Shown here one piece after another: positions 16,180-24,505 of a stretch of DNA of 39,071 bases. Position 1 is the first letter of the stretch. Every line of letters begins with the position of its first letter. The position numbers were made by a program, and so were the translations under genes. The DNA is taken from NCBI GenBank assembly GCA_027013185.1, contig JALUXS010000097.1, positions 1-39,071 of the forward strand, read 5' to 3'. Origin of the DNA: Sulfurimonas sp. Lineage in GTDB: Bacteria > Campylobacterota > Campylobacteria > Campylobacterales > Sulfurimonadaceae. The notes beneath the pieces are model-generated. The model was not told the origin of the DNA, ran no database searches, and was given only the letters and a program-made list of their open reading frames with translations.

Positions 16180-17922
16180 TTATTTTTTAGTAATTTTAAC
16201 TTTATTTTCTTGAAAAACAGCATTTTTACCTTCATAAGAATGTTTTGATGAAGTTAAATTATTAACGCCTCTAGTTCCGCTATATATCAGCAGCGTGTCA
16301 TTACGTAATCTGCTATCATTTTTCACCTCTAAAACAACACTTCCATTTTCTGAAGTAATTTCAATGTTTTGTCCATCATTATATCCGTGAGAACTATTAA
16401 TATATACATATTCATTTCTGTTAAACTGAGAATTTAAACTTGTATGGCTTTTAGGTGTTATAAGATTAAATTCGTCTTCATTTTCACTTTGTTGTGTTTC
16501 AAATTCTTCAAGAAAAACAAATTCTCCATCGCTAGTATCAAAACCCTCTTGATATGGAATAGCCTTTTTATTTTCAACTTCAAAACATCCATTTATTTTT
16601 TTTACACCAAAGTTTTTAAAATGTTGTAAATATTCTTGTTCTGGTCGAAGTTCTAGGTTAAATTCTTTGCAAAGGTATGCTGCCAAATCATATTCACTAA
16701 TACCAATATCACTCTCAACTTGTTTATTCATAATCATTAAGCCATTATGAGAATAAGAAGTTCTAATATCATCTTTTTCCAAAAATGTTTTTGCCGGAAT
16801 CACTAAATCAGCTAATTGACTTGTTTCATTTTCCTCTAATCCAAAATAAACTATATTTGCCGTTTTTTCCAATGCATTTTGTACTCTCGCTGTATCTGGC
16901 ATTTGTGCAAGAGGATTTGTTCCTTGTATAAAGACAGTATCAAATTCATCAAAATTTGTATTCACTTTAGAAACTCTTTTTGCTTTTGTCTCAAAAGGTG
17001 AAGTGATTCCCTCTTTTGAATCCCCCAAGTAGGCAACCCCACAGCCCTCTTTTGCGAAAAGTCCTAAAGAGACTGCAAAAGCATCGATACTTCGCATAAC
17101 ATCAGCACCGTCTCTGTATTTTTGCATACCAACACCACAAACTATGGCAACTTTTTTATCAATGATATATTCAAGTATATCACCTATATCACCTAAGGTG
17201 ACACCTATATTTTCAAGCGTTGCTTTAATGCGTACACCTTGTGTCAGTTCATAATATTCTTCAAATTCACTTGCATATTTTTCAATAAATTTTTCATCTA
17301 AATTATCATTTATATAAACAAACCGTGATAGCAATAACGCCAAATAGATATCAGTATGCGGTTTGATTTGTACATGTAAATCTGCCATCTTGGCTATTTT
17401 TGTTTTAACAGGGTCAATAACTATAATTTTTTTGTTTTTTATAAGTGGTAAAATATGTGAAGATGTCGTATGCGGATTTCGTCCCCAAAAAATAACAACC
17501 TCAGATTTTTCAATTTCACTGAGAGGCATATTTTTATTGCTTCCACGACCTGCAATTATTCCAGCTGCCCCTGCTCCATCACATAAACTTCCATTTGTTA
17601 ATGTAGCACCTAATTTAGCAAAAAAATGATCTGTAACTTCCTGCATCAAAGCAAAATTTCCACTACCTCTATAATGTAAAATACCACTTTTCAAGTCAGA
17701 AGCTAAAAGCTCTTTTAACTTTAAAAGCGCTTCTTGCATCGTAATATCCTGCCCTTTATATCTGGGCTTTATAATTCTATCAAATTTGTTATAGTGATTT
17801 AAATGAGGGCATAAAAAACCATTTGTATGCCCATTTTTAAAAGGTTTTAATTTGTTTTTATCATATATTATGCCACAGGCATCATAGCAATCAAGAGGAC
17901 ATGCTGTTACGCTACTTTTCAT
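16180..17922 (-). CDS. Molybdopterin-dependent oxidoreductase, cytoplasmic, with N-terminal [4Fe-4S]
   Basis: 580 residues, shorter than most catalytic subunits of this superfamily. C8, C12, C16 and C38 form the N-terminal [4Fe-4S] site. Molybdopterin-binding segments follow: SEVVIFWGRNPHTTSSH, IIVIDPVKTKIAKMADLHVQIKP and DTVFIQGTNPLAQMP. The C-terminal domain (NRNEYVYINSSHGYNDGQ to the end) is the dinucleotide-binding fold. SLCDGAGAAG may hold the metal-ligand Cys. No Tat signal is present, so it should act in the cytoplasm. Substrate unknown (formate dehydrogenase-like, thiosulfate reductase-like or other); no small subunit is adjacent. It overlaps the adaptor gene by 11 bases. Confidence 0.8.
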   Translation of the reverse strand: MKSSVTACPLDCYDACGIIYDKNKLKPFKNGHTNGFLCPHLNHYNKFDRIIKPRYKGQDITMQEALLKLKELLASDLKSGILHYRGSGNFALMQEVTDHFFAKLGATLTNGSLCDGAGAAGIIAGRGSNKNMPLSEIEKSEVVIFWGRNPHTTSSHILPLIKNKKIIVIDPVKTKIAKMADLHVQIKPHTDIYLALLLSRFVYINDNLDEKFIEKYASEFEEYYELTQGVRIKATLENIGVTLGDIGDILEYIIDKKVAIVCGVGMQKYRDGADVMRSIDAFAVSLGLFAKEGCGVAYLGDSKEGITSPFETKAKRVSKVNTNFDEFDTVFIQGTNPLAQMPDTARVQNALEKTANIVYFGLEENETSQLADLVIPAKTFLEKDDIRTSYSHNGLMIMNKQVESDIGISEYDLAAYLCKEFNLELRPEQEYLQHFKNFGVKKINGCFEVENKKAIPYQEGFDTSDGEFVFLEEFETQQSENEDEFNLITPKSHTSLNSQFNRNEYVYINSSHGYNDGQNIEITSENGSVVLEVKNDSRLRNDTLLIYSGTRGVNNLTSSKHSYEGKNAVFQENKVKITKK

Positions 17923-18721
17923 TACTACTCTCTTTTAATTCTATTTTTTCTAATTTTGAAAATACTTTTGGTGTTTTTACTATAATTTGTGCCTTGTATT
18001 TAGACAAATTCTTTTCATCTGCAATGTATAGAACTCTTGAAATTTTATACTTTGTTTTTTTTGAATTTATATAAATTATTTTATTTTTTAAATGAAATAA
18101 ATCTTCTTTATCTAGGTATATTGTTAAAAGTCCTTTAGAGGTGTCTGCCACTTTTGCCAAAGGTGTTGCTATATTAACCGCCTGACCAGGCTTTACAGAA
18201 ATAGCATATAAAACAAAATCTTTTGCCTTAATGTTTTTATCTTTAAGATTTTTCAGTAACTGCTCTTTTTTCAAGACTAAATCAGCTATATTTATTTTTA
18301 AATTATTTATCTCTTTTTGTGTAGAAAGATACAAATTTTCACTACTTACTAAATCATAAAATTCTTTGTCTTTATCTATACGAGATTTAATTTTTAAATC
18401 TTTTATTGTTTGATAATTTTCTCTTTTTCTCTGTAAATTTTGTGCTAAATTTTGCAATACCTTTTTATCTAATAGCAAAGTGTTTTTTTGATATAAAAGT
18501 TTTTGTCTGACTGCTTTTAATTCATCTTCATCAATTTCTGAATCAATTGTAATAAAATTTTTATTAGACAATTTCTTTCCAATCATATTCTCATCAGTAT
18601 AAAGAACTATACCAGAGACATTTGATGCAAGCGTTCTTACTTCATAAGGCTCTACTTTTGAATAATAAACTTTTGAAAATACAAATGTACACATAAACAA
18701 CAAAGCTACTATAATTTTCAC
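17912..18721 (-). CDS. HlyD-type periplasmic adaptor protein
   Basis: 269 residues from a GTG start with AAGGAT at good spacing. An N-terminal signal peptide (KIIVALLFMCTFVFS) is followed by the lipoyl-like half motif VEPYEVRTLASNVSGIVLYTDENMIGKKL, a long coiled-coil hairpin (about residues 60-150) and a second lipoyl/beta segment (FVLYAISVKPGQAVNIATPLAKVADTS). It should bridge an inner-membrane transporter to a TolC channel. The channel is in the same operon but no transporter gene is; the adaptor may serve a pump encoded elsewhere. Domain layout good; transported compound unknown. Confidence 0.75.
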   Translation of the reverse strand: MKIIVALLFMCTFVFSKVYYSKVEPYEVRTLASNVSGIVLYTDENMIGKKLSNKNFITIDSEIDEDELKAVRQKLLYQKNTLLLDKKVLQNLAQNLQRKRENYQTIKDLKIKSRIDKDKEFYDLVSSENLYLSTQKEINNLKINIADLVLKKEQLLKNLKDKNIKAKDFVLYAISVKPGQAVNIATPLAKVADTSKGLLTIYLDKEDLFHLKNKIIYINSKKTKYKISRVLYIADEKNLSKYKAQIIVKTPKVFSKLEKIELKESSNEK

Positions 18722-18749
18722 AATAAAATCCTTACAACTATATGTATTT

Positions 18750-18758
18750 ATTTTAACA
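18750..18758 (-). promoter_or_regulatory. Extended -10 promoter of the adaptor-to-methyltransferase operon
   Basis: TGTTAAAAT on the minus strand, about 29 bases before the GTG start. It should drive the five genes down to 12796. Confidence 0.45.
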
Positions 18759-18796
18759 TTTCATTATTAACATTCAAGCATATTTCATTTTCTTTT

Positions 18797-18805
18797 TGGT
18801 ATTAT
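18797..18805 (+). promoter_or_regulatory. Extended -10 promoter of cheV
   Basis: TGGTATTAT, 29 bases before the cheV start, with AAAGG as ribosome site between them. Confidence 0.55.
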
Positions 18806-18834
18806 TAAGAGATATTTAAAATTAAAGGTATTTT

Positions 18835-19773
18835 ATGTCCCTATTAGATAATGTTGATGCCGCTACAAATCTGGCAAAAAATAATGAATTACAATTATTG
18901 GTTTTTAGAGTAAGTGAAAAAGAAGACTCCGCATATTATGCAATAAATGTATTTAAAACAAGAGAAGTTGTAGAGTCCAAAAATCATTTTTTAACTCAAA
19001 TTCCATCAACACACGCTTTACTCGAAGGTACTATAGTTTTAAGAAATCTTCAAATACCTATTTTAAATCTTCCAGCTTGGCTTGGACTTTCATTAAATGA
19101 AGATGAAATACAACGGTCAAATATTTTAATTTGTGATTTCAACGGTATTATTATGGGACTTAGAATTATGTCTGCATATAGAGTAATCAAAAAAAATTGG
19201 CATGATATACATGCACCTGACAGTTATAGGCTTAAAGAAGACAGTGTTGTTATAAATGATACAAGACTTGATGATGGAAGTTTATGCCTTATTTTAGATT
19301 ATGAGAAACTGCTTGCCGATGTATTGCCTCAAGCCCTCGTAAATGTAGACAAAGATACAGAACTATTACAAGAAGTCACAATACCAGACAAACTTAAATA
19401 TGGAACTGTTTTAATAGCAGAAGATTCAAAAACCGCACAAAGACATCTTATACAGCTCTTTAAAAAAGCAGATATTAATATGAAATTATTTGACAATGGT
19501 AAAAAACTCATTGACTATATAGATGCATTGGGTGAACAAATAAATGAAATACCTGCCATAATTACAGATATTGAAATGCCTGAAATGTCCGGATTTACAG
19601 TGATTCAAAGACTAAGAGCAAATCCTTTAACAAGAGATATACCCATCATTGTAAACAGTTCAATGACAGGAGATAACAACAAAAGAGAAGCCCAAGGTTT
19701 GGGAGCTGATGGATTTATAGACAAAACTAAAAGTCATAATGTCATCCCATTAATTGTTTCAGTAATGAAATAA
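18835..19773 (+). CDS. cheV: Chemotaxis coupling protein CheV
   Basis: 312 residues in the CheV layout: CheW-like coupling domain (about 1-165), then a receiver domain (about 185-312). The receiver has the acidic pocket LIAEDS, the phospho-accepting D245 in ITDIEMPEMSG, the switch NSS and the lysine in GFIDKTKS. CheV couples chemoreceptors to CheA and acts as a phosphate-modulated adaptor or sink. It is monocistronic, with its own promoter. Campylobacterota commonly carry one or more CheV proteins. Confidence 0.95.
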   Translation: MSLLDNVDAATNLAKNNELQLLVFRVSEKEDSAYYAINVFKTREVVESKNHFLTQIPSTHALLEGTIVLRNLQIPILNLPAWLGLSLNEDEIQRSNILICDFNGIIMGLRIMSAYRVIKKNWHDIHAPDSYRLKEDSVVINDTRLDDGSLCLILDYEKLLADVLPQALVNVDKDTELLQEVTIPDKLKYGTVLIAEDSKTAQRHLIQLFKKADINMKLFDNGKKLIDYIDALGEQINEIPAIITDIEMPEMSGFTVIQRLRANPLTRDIPIIVNSSMTGDNNKREAQGLGADGFIDKTKSHNVIPLIVSVMK

Positions 19774-19813
19774 TTACAACTAAATTAGAAAATTTATTGA
19801 GAAAAGTATAAAT

Positions 19814-19847
19814 TTTTAATTTCTCTATTGAAATAGAGAAATTAAAA
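19814..19847. terminator. Long A/T-rich hairpin between cheV and oadB
   Basis: A perfect 15-bp stem (19814-19828 with 19833-19847) around loop TGAA. It covers the last codons of oadB. It probably ends transcription from both convergent genes, but neither side has a clean T-run, so intrinsic termination is uncertain. Confidence 0.5.
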
Positions 19848-21159
19848 CACCCGCTGCTACGGCTGAACCTATAACTCCTGCAACATTCGGACCCATTGCA
19901 TGCATTAAAAGCATATTTGTACGGTCATATTCCATACCAACTTTATTTGATACACGTGCTGCCATAGGAACGGCAGAAACACCGGCTGAACCAATTAATG
20001 GATTGATTTTATGACCAGGGAAAAGATTCATAAATTTAGCCATCAGTACACCTGCCGCAGTACCTACAGCAAATGCGATAACACCCAAAATCATAATGAA
20101 AAGTGTCTCTGGCACCAAAAATTGATCTGCTGCCAATTTTGAACCAACACCAAGACCTAAAAAGATAGTTGTAATGTTGATAAGTGAATTTTGAAGCGTA
20201 TCATTTAAACGCTCAACTACACCTGATTCTTTTAAAAAGTTACCAAACATAAAAGCACCAATTAGTGGTGTAGACTCTGGTAGCACTAAGATGGCAAGCA
20301 TTAAAACCAAAACAGGAAAAACAAGTTTTTCCAAACGAGACACATGACGAAGTGTACTCATTCTCATTTTTCTCTCTTTATCTGTTGTCAATGCTCTCAT
20401 AATCGGAGGTTGAATAATTGGTACCATTGCCATATAGCTGTAAGATGCAACCGCAATCGCTCCTAAAAGTTCAGGCGAAAGTTTTGTTGCAATAAAAATA
20501 GACGTTGGACCATCTGCACCACCAATAATGGAAATAGCTGATGCCTGTTTAAGCGTAAAATCTACAAAACCATAATGTGCAAGTACAACAGCACCAACAA
20601 GTGTTCCAAAAATACCAAATTGTGCTGCTCCACCTAGGAGTGCTGTTTTAGGGTTTGATAAAAGTGGTCCAAAATCAGTCATTGCACCAACACCCATAAA
20701 TATTATAATAGGAAAAAGCTCATTTGAAAGACCTGCTTGGTAAATAACCCCTAAAAATCCATGTGGTCCAGCAATATCTGCTATAGGTATATTTGCTAAA
20801 AGACCACCAAATGCAATTGGCAGGAGTAAAAGCGGCTCAAATCCTTTCGCAATAGCAAGCCAAAATAATAAAAATGTCACAAGAATCATAATAACACGAC
20901 CAAGACCCTTATGAAAATCACTCATTGGCTTGCCTGTTGCACTTAATTCATCAGCACGAGGATGAACAAGAGCTACTATACCAGTTGATTTCAAGAAGCC
21001 TGTTATCATTTGAGAAAAAGGCTTTGATTGATATGTTTCTTCCTGATGGGCAGAGAGTTTTTGCACACTTGATTCATGCTCCGAGGCCATAGCATTTACT
21101 GAAAAGACACATGCAAAAAGCATCATAGATGCGAGTAATTTAATTACAATATTTTTCAT
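19825..21159 (-). CDS. oadB: Sodium-pumping decarboxylase beta subunit (OadB type)
   Basis: 444 residues. This membrane subunit decarboxylates carboxybiotin and exports sodium ions. After residue 80 it follows the family closely: [17 protein letters not shown], the key Asp segment [13 protein letters not shown] and [21 protein letters not shown] with the conserved Asn and Ser residues. The first ~80 residues are extra: a signal-peptide-like helix ([19 protein letters not shown]) and about 50 polar residues. The usual OadB start corresponds roughly to residue 75, but the ribosome site fits the longer form. It is the last gene of the oadGAB operon. Confidence 0.93.
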   Translation of the reverse strand: MKNIVIKLLASMMLFACVFSVNAMASEHESSVQKLSAHQEETYQSKPFSQMITGFLKSTGIVALVHPRADELSATGKPMSDFHKGLGRVIMILVTFLLFWLAIAKGFEPLLLLPIAFGGLLANIPIADIAGPHGFLGVIYQAGLSNELFPIIIFMGVGAMTDFGPLLSNPKTALLGGAAQFGIFGTLVGAVVLAHYGFVDFTLKQASAISIIGGADGPTSIFIATKLSPELLGAIAVASYSYMAMVPIIQPPIMRALTTDKERKMRMSTLRHVSRLEKLVFPVLVLMLAILVLPESTPLIGAFMFGNFLKESGVVERLNDTLQNSLINITTIFLGLGVGSKLAADQFLVPETLFIMILGVIAFAVGTAAGVLMAKFMNLFPGHKINPLIGSAGVSAVPMAARVSNKVGMEYDRTNMLLMHAMGPNVAGVIGSAVAAGVLISLFQ

Positions 21160-21163
21160 CCGC

Positions 21164-22963
21164 TTATCCTAGTACTGCTACTACTTGACCTTCTACAACT
21201 TTGTCATTTGTAGCTACATTAATAGACTTCACTACACCACCACGAGGTGCTACGACATCAATTTCCATTTTCATTGATTCAAGAATCATTATTACATCAC
21301 CCTCATTCACGCTTTGACCCGGATTTGCAACAATTTTCCAAACATTACCCGGGAGAAGTGCTTTAATTTCAGTATCGTTTCCTGATGCTACCGGAGCTGC
21401 TTGAGTTACTGGAACAACACTCTCACCGTCAACTGCTGTTACTTGAATATTTGCATCACCTTCTGCAACTTGAACACTAAATTTTTGTCCATCTACCATT
21501 ACTGTATAATTTCCACTTCCCATTGAACTTCCTTCTTTACAATCTTTTTTCATTTCAGATATTTTACGTACATTTAATTCGCCTTTACCTTGGAGGAATG
21601 CGATACCTTTTTCTTGACATGCAGCTGCAATAAATATATTTTCTTCTGTAATTTCTATATCTTCATCTTTGAGTCTATTAATCCAGCTTTCCAAAGATTT
21701 TGCAGGATCTGCGTCAGCCAAATCAAGTGCTTTTTCAGTTGTTGATTCTAACTTTAACTGTTCTGAAGCAATTTTCACTATTTCAGGATCTGGTGCAACC
21801 GGAGTTTTACCAAAATATCCAAGGACCATTTTCCCATAACCAGGTGCAATTGCCTTCCATGGTCCTTGCATTACATTGTTAAGAGCTTGTTGAAAATAAA
21901 ATTGTGAAACCGGTGTTACAGAAGTACCATAACCACCTTTTTCAACGACTTCTTGCATAGCAGCGATTACATCTGGAAATTTATCCATCATATCGTTATC
22001 ACGCATCATTTGTGTATTTGCAGTTAATGCACCACCCGGCATTGGTGAAAATGGAATAATTGGAGACACCATTGTCGCTTCAGGAGGTATAAAATAATCA
22101 CTTAAACATGATTGCAATTCTTTTTCGTATGTAAGAATTTTTCCAAGTTCAAGTCCACCCAAATCATAATTCATACCTTTTGTTGCATGAAGCATTGTTA
22201 AAATATCTGGCTGAGATGTTCCACCACTTACAGGAGCTGCAGCCATATCAATTCCATCAACACCTGCTTCAAGTGCTGCCATATAAGCAGCTACAGAAAC
22301 ACCTGCAGTTTCATGAGTATGTAAACGTAAATGCATATCTTCAGGAATGAGTTTTCTGGCCATTTTAATAGTTTCAAAAACTTTTTGAGGATTTGAAGTA
22401 CCAGAAGCATCTTTAAAACAGATACTATCATATTGTATATCACTTTCTAAAATATCACGAAGTGTTTTCTCGTAATATTCAACACTATGTGCACCATGGC
22501 ATCCCGGTGGTAAGTCCATCATTGTTACCACTACTTCATGTTTAAGTCCATGATGTACAATTCTTTCACCAGAATATTTTAAATTTTCTACATCATTTAA
22601 AGCATCAAAGTTACGAATAGTAGTCGCTCCATGTTTTTTAAACATTTTGGCATGCAGGTCTATCAACTCTTTAGAACCAGTATCAAGCATAACAGTACTG
22701 ACACCACGAGCAAGCGTTTGTAAGTTTGCTTCAGGTCCTACTATTTTACGAAATTTGTCCATCATTTCAAATGCATCTTCTCTTAAATAAAAGTAAAGTG
22801 ATTGAAATCTTGCTCCACCACCAAATTCAAAATGGTTAATACCTGCCATTTTTGCGGCTTCTACTGCTGGAAAAAAATCTTCCATCAATACACGTCCGCC
22901 AAATACCGACTGGAAGCCATCTCTGAAAGTTGTATCCATTACATCTATAAATTTTTTAGCCAT
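21164..22963 (-). CDS. oadA: Biotin-dependent carboxyltransferase: oxaloacetate decarboxylase alpha / pyruvate carboxylase subunit B
   Basis: 599 residues. The N-terminal carboxyltransferase domain opens with [17 protein letters not shown] and holds the metal-site motif RLHTHETAG. The C-terminal biotinyl domain has [10 protein letters not shown], with the biotin lysine at 565, after an acidic/Ala linker. The sequence is close to what I recall of Campylobacter PycB, which with a biotin carboxylase subunit makes oxaloacetate. Here it lies between oadG and oadB, which favours a sodium-pumping decarboxylase. Both roles are possible; a biotin carboxylase gene is at 35839-37266. Family certain, direction of reaction open. 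Confidence 0.93.
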   Translation of the reverse strand: MAKKFIDVMDTTFRDGFQSVFGGRVLMEDFFPAVEAAKMAGINHFEFGGGARFQSLYFYLREDAFEMMDKFRKIVGPEANLQTLARGVSTVMLDTGSKELIDLHAKMFKKHGATTIRNFDALNDVENLKYSGERIVHHGLKHEVVVTMMDLPPGCHGAHSVEYYEKTLRDILESDIQYDSICFKDASGTSNPQKVFETIKMARKLIPEDMHLRLHTHETAGVSVAAYMAALEAGVDGIDMAAAPVSGGTSQPDILTMLHATKGMNYDLGGLELGKILTYEKELQSCLSDYFIPPEATMVSPIIPFSPMPGGALTANTQMMRDNDMMDKFPDVIAAMQEVVEKGGYGTSVTPVSQFYFQQALNNVMQGPWKAIAPGYGKMVLGYFGKTPVAPDPEIVKIASEQLKLESTTEKALDLADADPAKSLESWINRLKDEDIEITEENIFIAAACQEKGIAFLQGKGELNVRKISEMKKDCKEGSSMGSGNYTVMVDGQKFSVQVAEGDANIQVTAVDGESVVPVTQAAPVASGNDTEIKALLPGNVWKIVANPGQSVNEGDVIMILESMKMEIDVVAPRGGVVKSINVATNDKVVEGQVVAVLG

Positions 22964-22971
22964 TATAATCC

Positions 22972-23208
22972 TTAACCTTGTCTATGATGTGCTATTGCAG
23001 CCGTAATTGCCGCAACTATTTTTTTATTATCTTTTTGTGTACTACCACCAGATGCAGTCTCATCTGCTACATGCGGTTCAGGAAAATATTTATGTATAAT
23101 TAATGACATTATATTTATTACAAATATCATTATAACTAAGAATGAGAATACAGTTCCCATCCCCAAAAACATAAATTTAATCCCCTCCATTACGAGGTTA
23201 GTTTCCAT
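22972..23208 (-). CDS. oadG: Sodium-pumping decarboxylase gamma subunit (OadG type)
   Basis: 78 residues from the ATG at 23208, which has AAGGG at good spacing; an upstream in-frame extension to 23298 has no family match. One membrane span (GMGTVFSFLVIMIFVINIMSL) is followed by a polar tail ending AAITAAIAHHRQG, as in OadG, where the C-terminal histidines help bind zinc and hold the alpha and beta subunits together. It is the first gene of the operon, 8 bases before oadA. Confidence 0.88.
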   Translation of the reverse strand: METNLVMEGIKFMFLGMGTVFSFLVIMIFVINIMSLIIHKYFPEPHVADETASGGSTQKDNKKIVAAITAAIAHHRQG

Positions 23209-23239
23209 AAAATTACCCTTGTTTATAATTTGTGGGCAA

Positions 23240-23245
23240 AGTATA
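23240..23245 (-). promoter_or_regulatory. -10 box of the oadGAB operon
   Basis: TATACT on the minus strand, 32 bases before the oadG ATG, next to a second overlapping TATACT at 23245-23250 and a T-rich upstream tract. Confidence 0.4.
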
Positions 23246-23362
23246 GTATAAAGATGTTTAAAAAAAGTTGTTAGAATATTTTTAATTTTTAAATTCACAA
23301 TAGTTTGTTACTTTTTGGTGATGTAATTTTAAGACTTAAACTAAACAGTAATTTTTTTTAGA

Positions 23363-23368
23363 TAAAAT
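23363..23368 (+). promoter_or_regulatory. -10 box of the small membrane gene pair at 23404
   Basis: TAAAAT within GATAAAATAC, after a run of eight T bases, about 35 bases before the likely start. Confidence 0.35.
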
Positions 23369-23403
23369 ACAGTTAAGACAATAAAAATAGGATGATTATT
23401 AAA

Positions 23404-23709
23404 ATGATAATTGGTATGTATGAACAAAATTTTATGGCGTATGTAATTTTTGGACTTATTTTAAATTTTGCATTTTCGATTATATTTGGCATTTATTTAA
23501 GTAATAATATTGGAATGCAAGAGATGATAGAATCAAAAGGAAATAAACAACAATCTCTGCTTGTACGTTTTAGTCTTTTGATACCCTATGCAAAAATGTT
23601 AATAACCTTATACAGAGTAGCTGTTTTGCAACTTTTTTTCTTAAATAAGGGTTACACACACAAAGAATTTTGGATTTATATGACAAATGAGCAAAAAGAA
23701 AATTCATAA
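23404..23709 (+). CDS. Hypothetical membrane protein (two spans)
   Basis: About 101 residues from the ATG at 23404, which has AGGA 11 bases upstream; the ATG at 23392 is an in-frame alternative whose AGG touches the start. Two hydrophobic stretches are seen (AYVIFGLILNFAFSIIFGIYL and LIPYAKMLITLYRVAVLQLFF), separated by a charged loop. No family recognised. The next small gene starts 9 bases after its stop, so they likely form an operon. Confidence 0.6.
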   Translation: MIIGMYEQNFMAYVIFGLILNFAFSIIFGIYLSNNIGMQEMIESKGNKQQSLLVRFSLLIPYAKMLITLYRVAVLQLFFLNKGYTHKEFWIYMTNEQKENS

Positions 23710-23718
23710 AGGATACCA

Positions 23719-23892
23719 TTGAAAGATTTTAAGCTAAAACTGATTCTAACTGTTTTGAGTGCTTTTGTATTTTCATTTATTTTCATTTTACTTACATTTG
23801 CTCTGCCATTAGATAAAAACGATAAAGGTATAGCAGTTAAAAAGCCCAAAGGAAAGCTGGAAAAAATAGCACAATCATTGAAAAATAGATAA
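23719..23892 (+). CDS. Small single-span membrane protein (TTG start)
   Basis: A 57-codon frame beginning with TTG at 23719 and ending with TAA at 23890-23892. AGGA lies 5 bases upstream of the TTG. The product has a short positive N-terminus (KDFKLKL), one long hydrophobic segment (ILTVLSAFVFSFIFILLTFALPL) and a basic tail rich in Lys and Asn. It follows the membrane gene at 23404 by 9 bases. Coding is supported by the ribosome site, the membrane-protein layout and the stop just before the convergent gene. Function unknown. Confidence 0.6.
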   Translation: MKDFKLKLILTVLSAFVFSFIFILLTFALPLDKNDKGIAVKKPKGKLEKIAQSLKNR

Positions 23893-23896
23893 TCTT

Positions 23897-24406
23897 TTAT
23901 AGAGAGCTTTTCACTTCAATGAGTTTTAAAGTTTTGTAAGCACATTGAGGACTTAACTTTATAGCACATACTTTTAACGCTTCCAAACAGGCAACTAGAT
24001 ACTCCAAATCATCTTTTTTCATAAGCTCATAAAGAAGGATTTCTGCATCTTTTATACGTAAATTTCTTGCAACACCCAAATTTTTATGTGCTAGCTCTCG
24101 TAGAGCTGTGTAGTCTAAATCTTTATTATTTTCTTTTGAAGTTTTCAATGTCTTTAAATAGCTCTCAAACTGCACAACTGATTTAATCACCTGTGCAACA
24201 TAATCATCAACTAATTCTGCTACTAACTCTTTATCAAGTCCTAATTCATTTACAGCGATAGAAACATCATATTTATAATCTTGTATATGTAAATCAATTA
24301 GTTCTGTTGTTGCCAATGCCTTACACGTTCTTTTTGCATCACGCAGTATTGTATGAGCAGAGTATTCTTTGGATGATTCCATAAAAAATTTAAATTTATT
24401 TAACAT
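23897..24406 (-). CDS. Hpt-domain phosphotransfer-like protein
   Basis: 169 residues, helical. The segment ELAHKNLGVARNLRIKDAEIL aligns with the Hpt signature (AHxLKGxAxNLGI), placing the phospho-accepting histidine at H107 and the conserved Gly at 111. The flanking helices YDVSIAVNELGLDKELVAELVDDYV and LLYELMKKDDLEYLVACLEAL also fit the four-helix bundle. The usual LKG is altered (NLG). No partner kinase or receiver protein is adjacent; cheV, 4 kb away, is the nearest receiver domain. The start at 24406 has no clear ribosome site. Family probable. Confidence 0.65.
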   Translation of the reverse strand: MLNKFKFFMESSKEYSAHTILRDAKRTCKALATTELIDLHIQDYKYDVSIAVNELGLDKELVAELVDDYVAQVIKSVVQFESYLKTLKTSKENNKDLDYTALRELAHKNLGVARNLRIKDAEILLYELMKKDDLEYLVACLEALKVCAIKLSPQCAYKTLKLIEVKSSL

Positions 24407-24471
24407 AAACGTAAGATAACATATTTATGCATTAAAAGGTATAAAAGGTACAGAAGAAAATAAGCAATGTA

Positions 24472-24498
24472 GAATGGGTGCTACAATTACACCCATTC
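24472..24498. terminator. Hairpin downstream of htpG
   Basis: GAATGGGTG (24472-24480) pairs with CACCCATTC (24490-24498), loop of 9. It lies 8 bases after the htpG stop. The T-run on the minus strand precedes the stem, so this is not a textbook terminator; it may act as an mRNA 3'-end stabiliser or factor-assisted terminator. Confidence 0.45.
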
Positions 24499-24505
24499 AA
24501 AAAAA

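Noticed and set aside
23209-23298. Longer OadG starting at 23298
   Set aside because: The extra 30 residues do not look like the family, and the ATG at 23208 has a proper ribosome site and the usual length.
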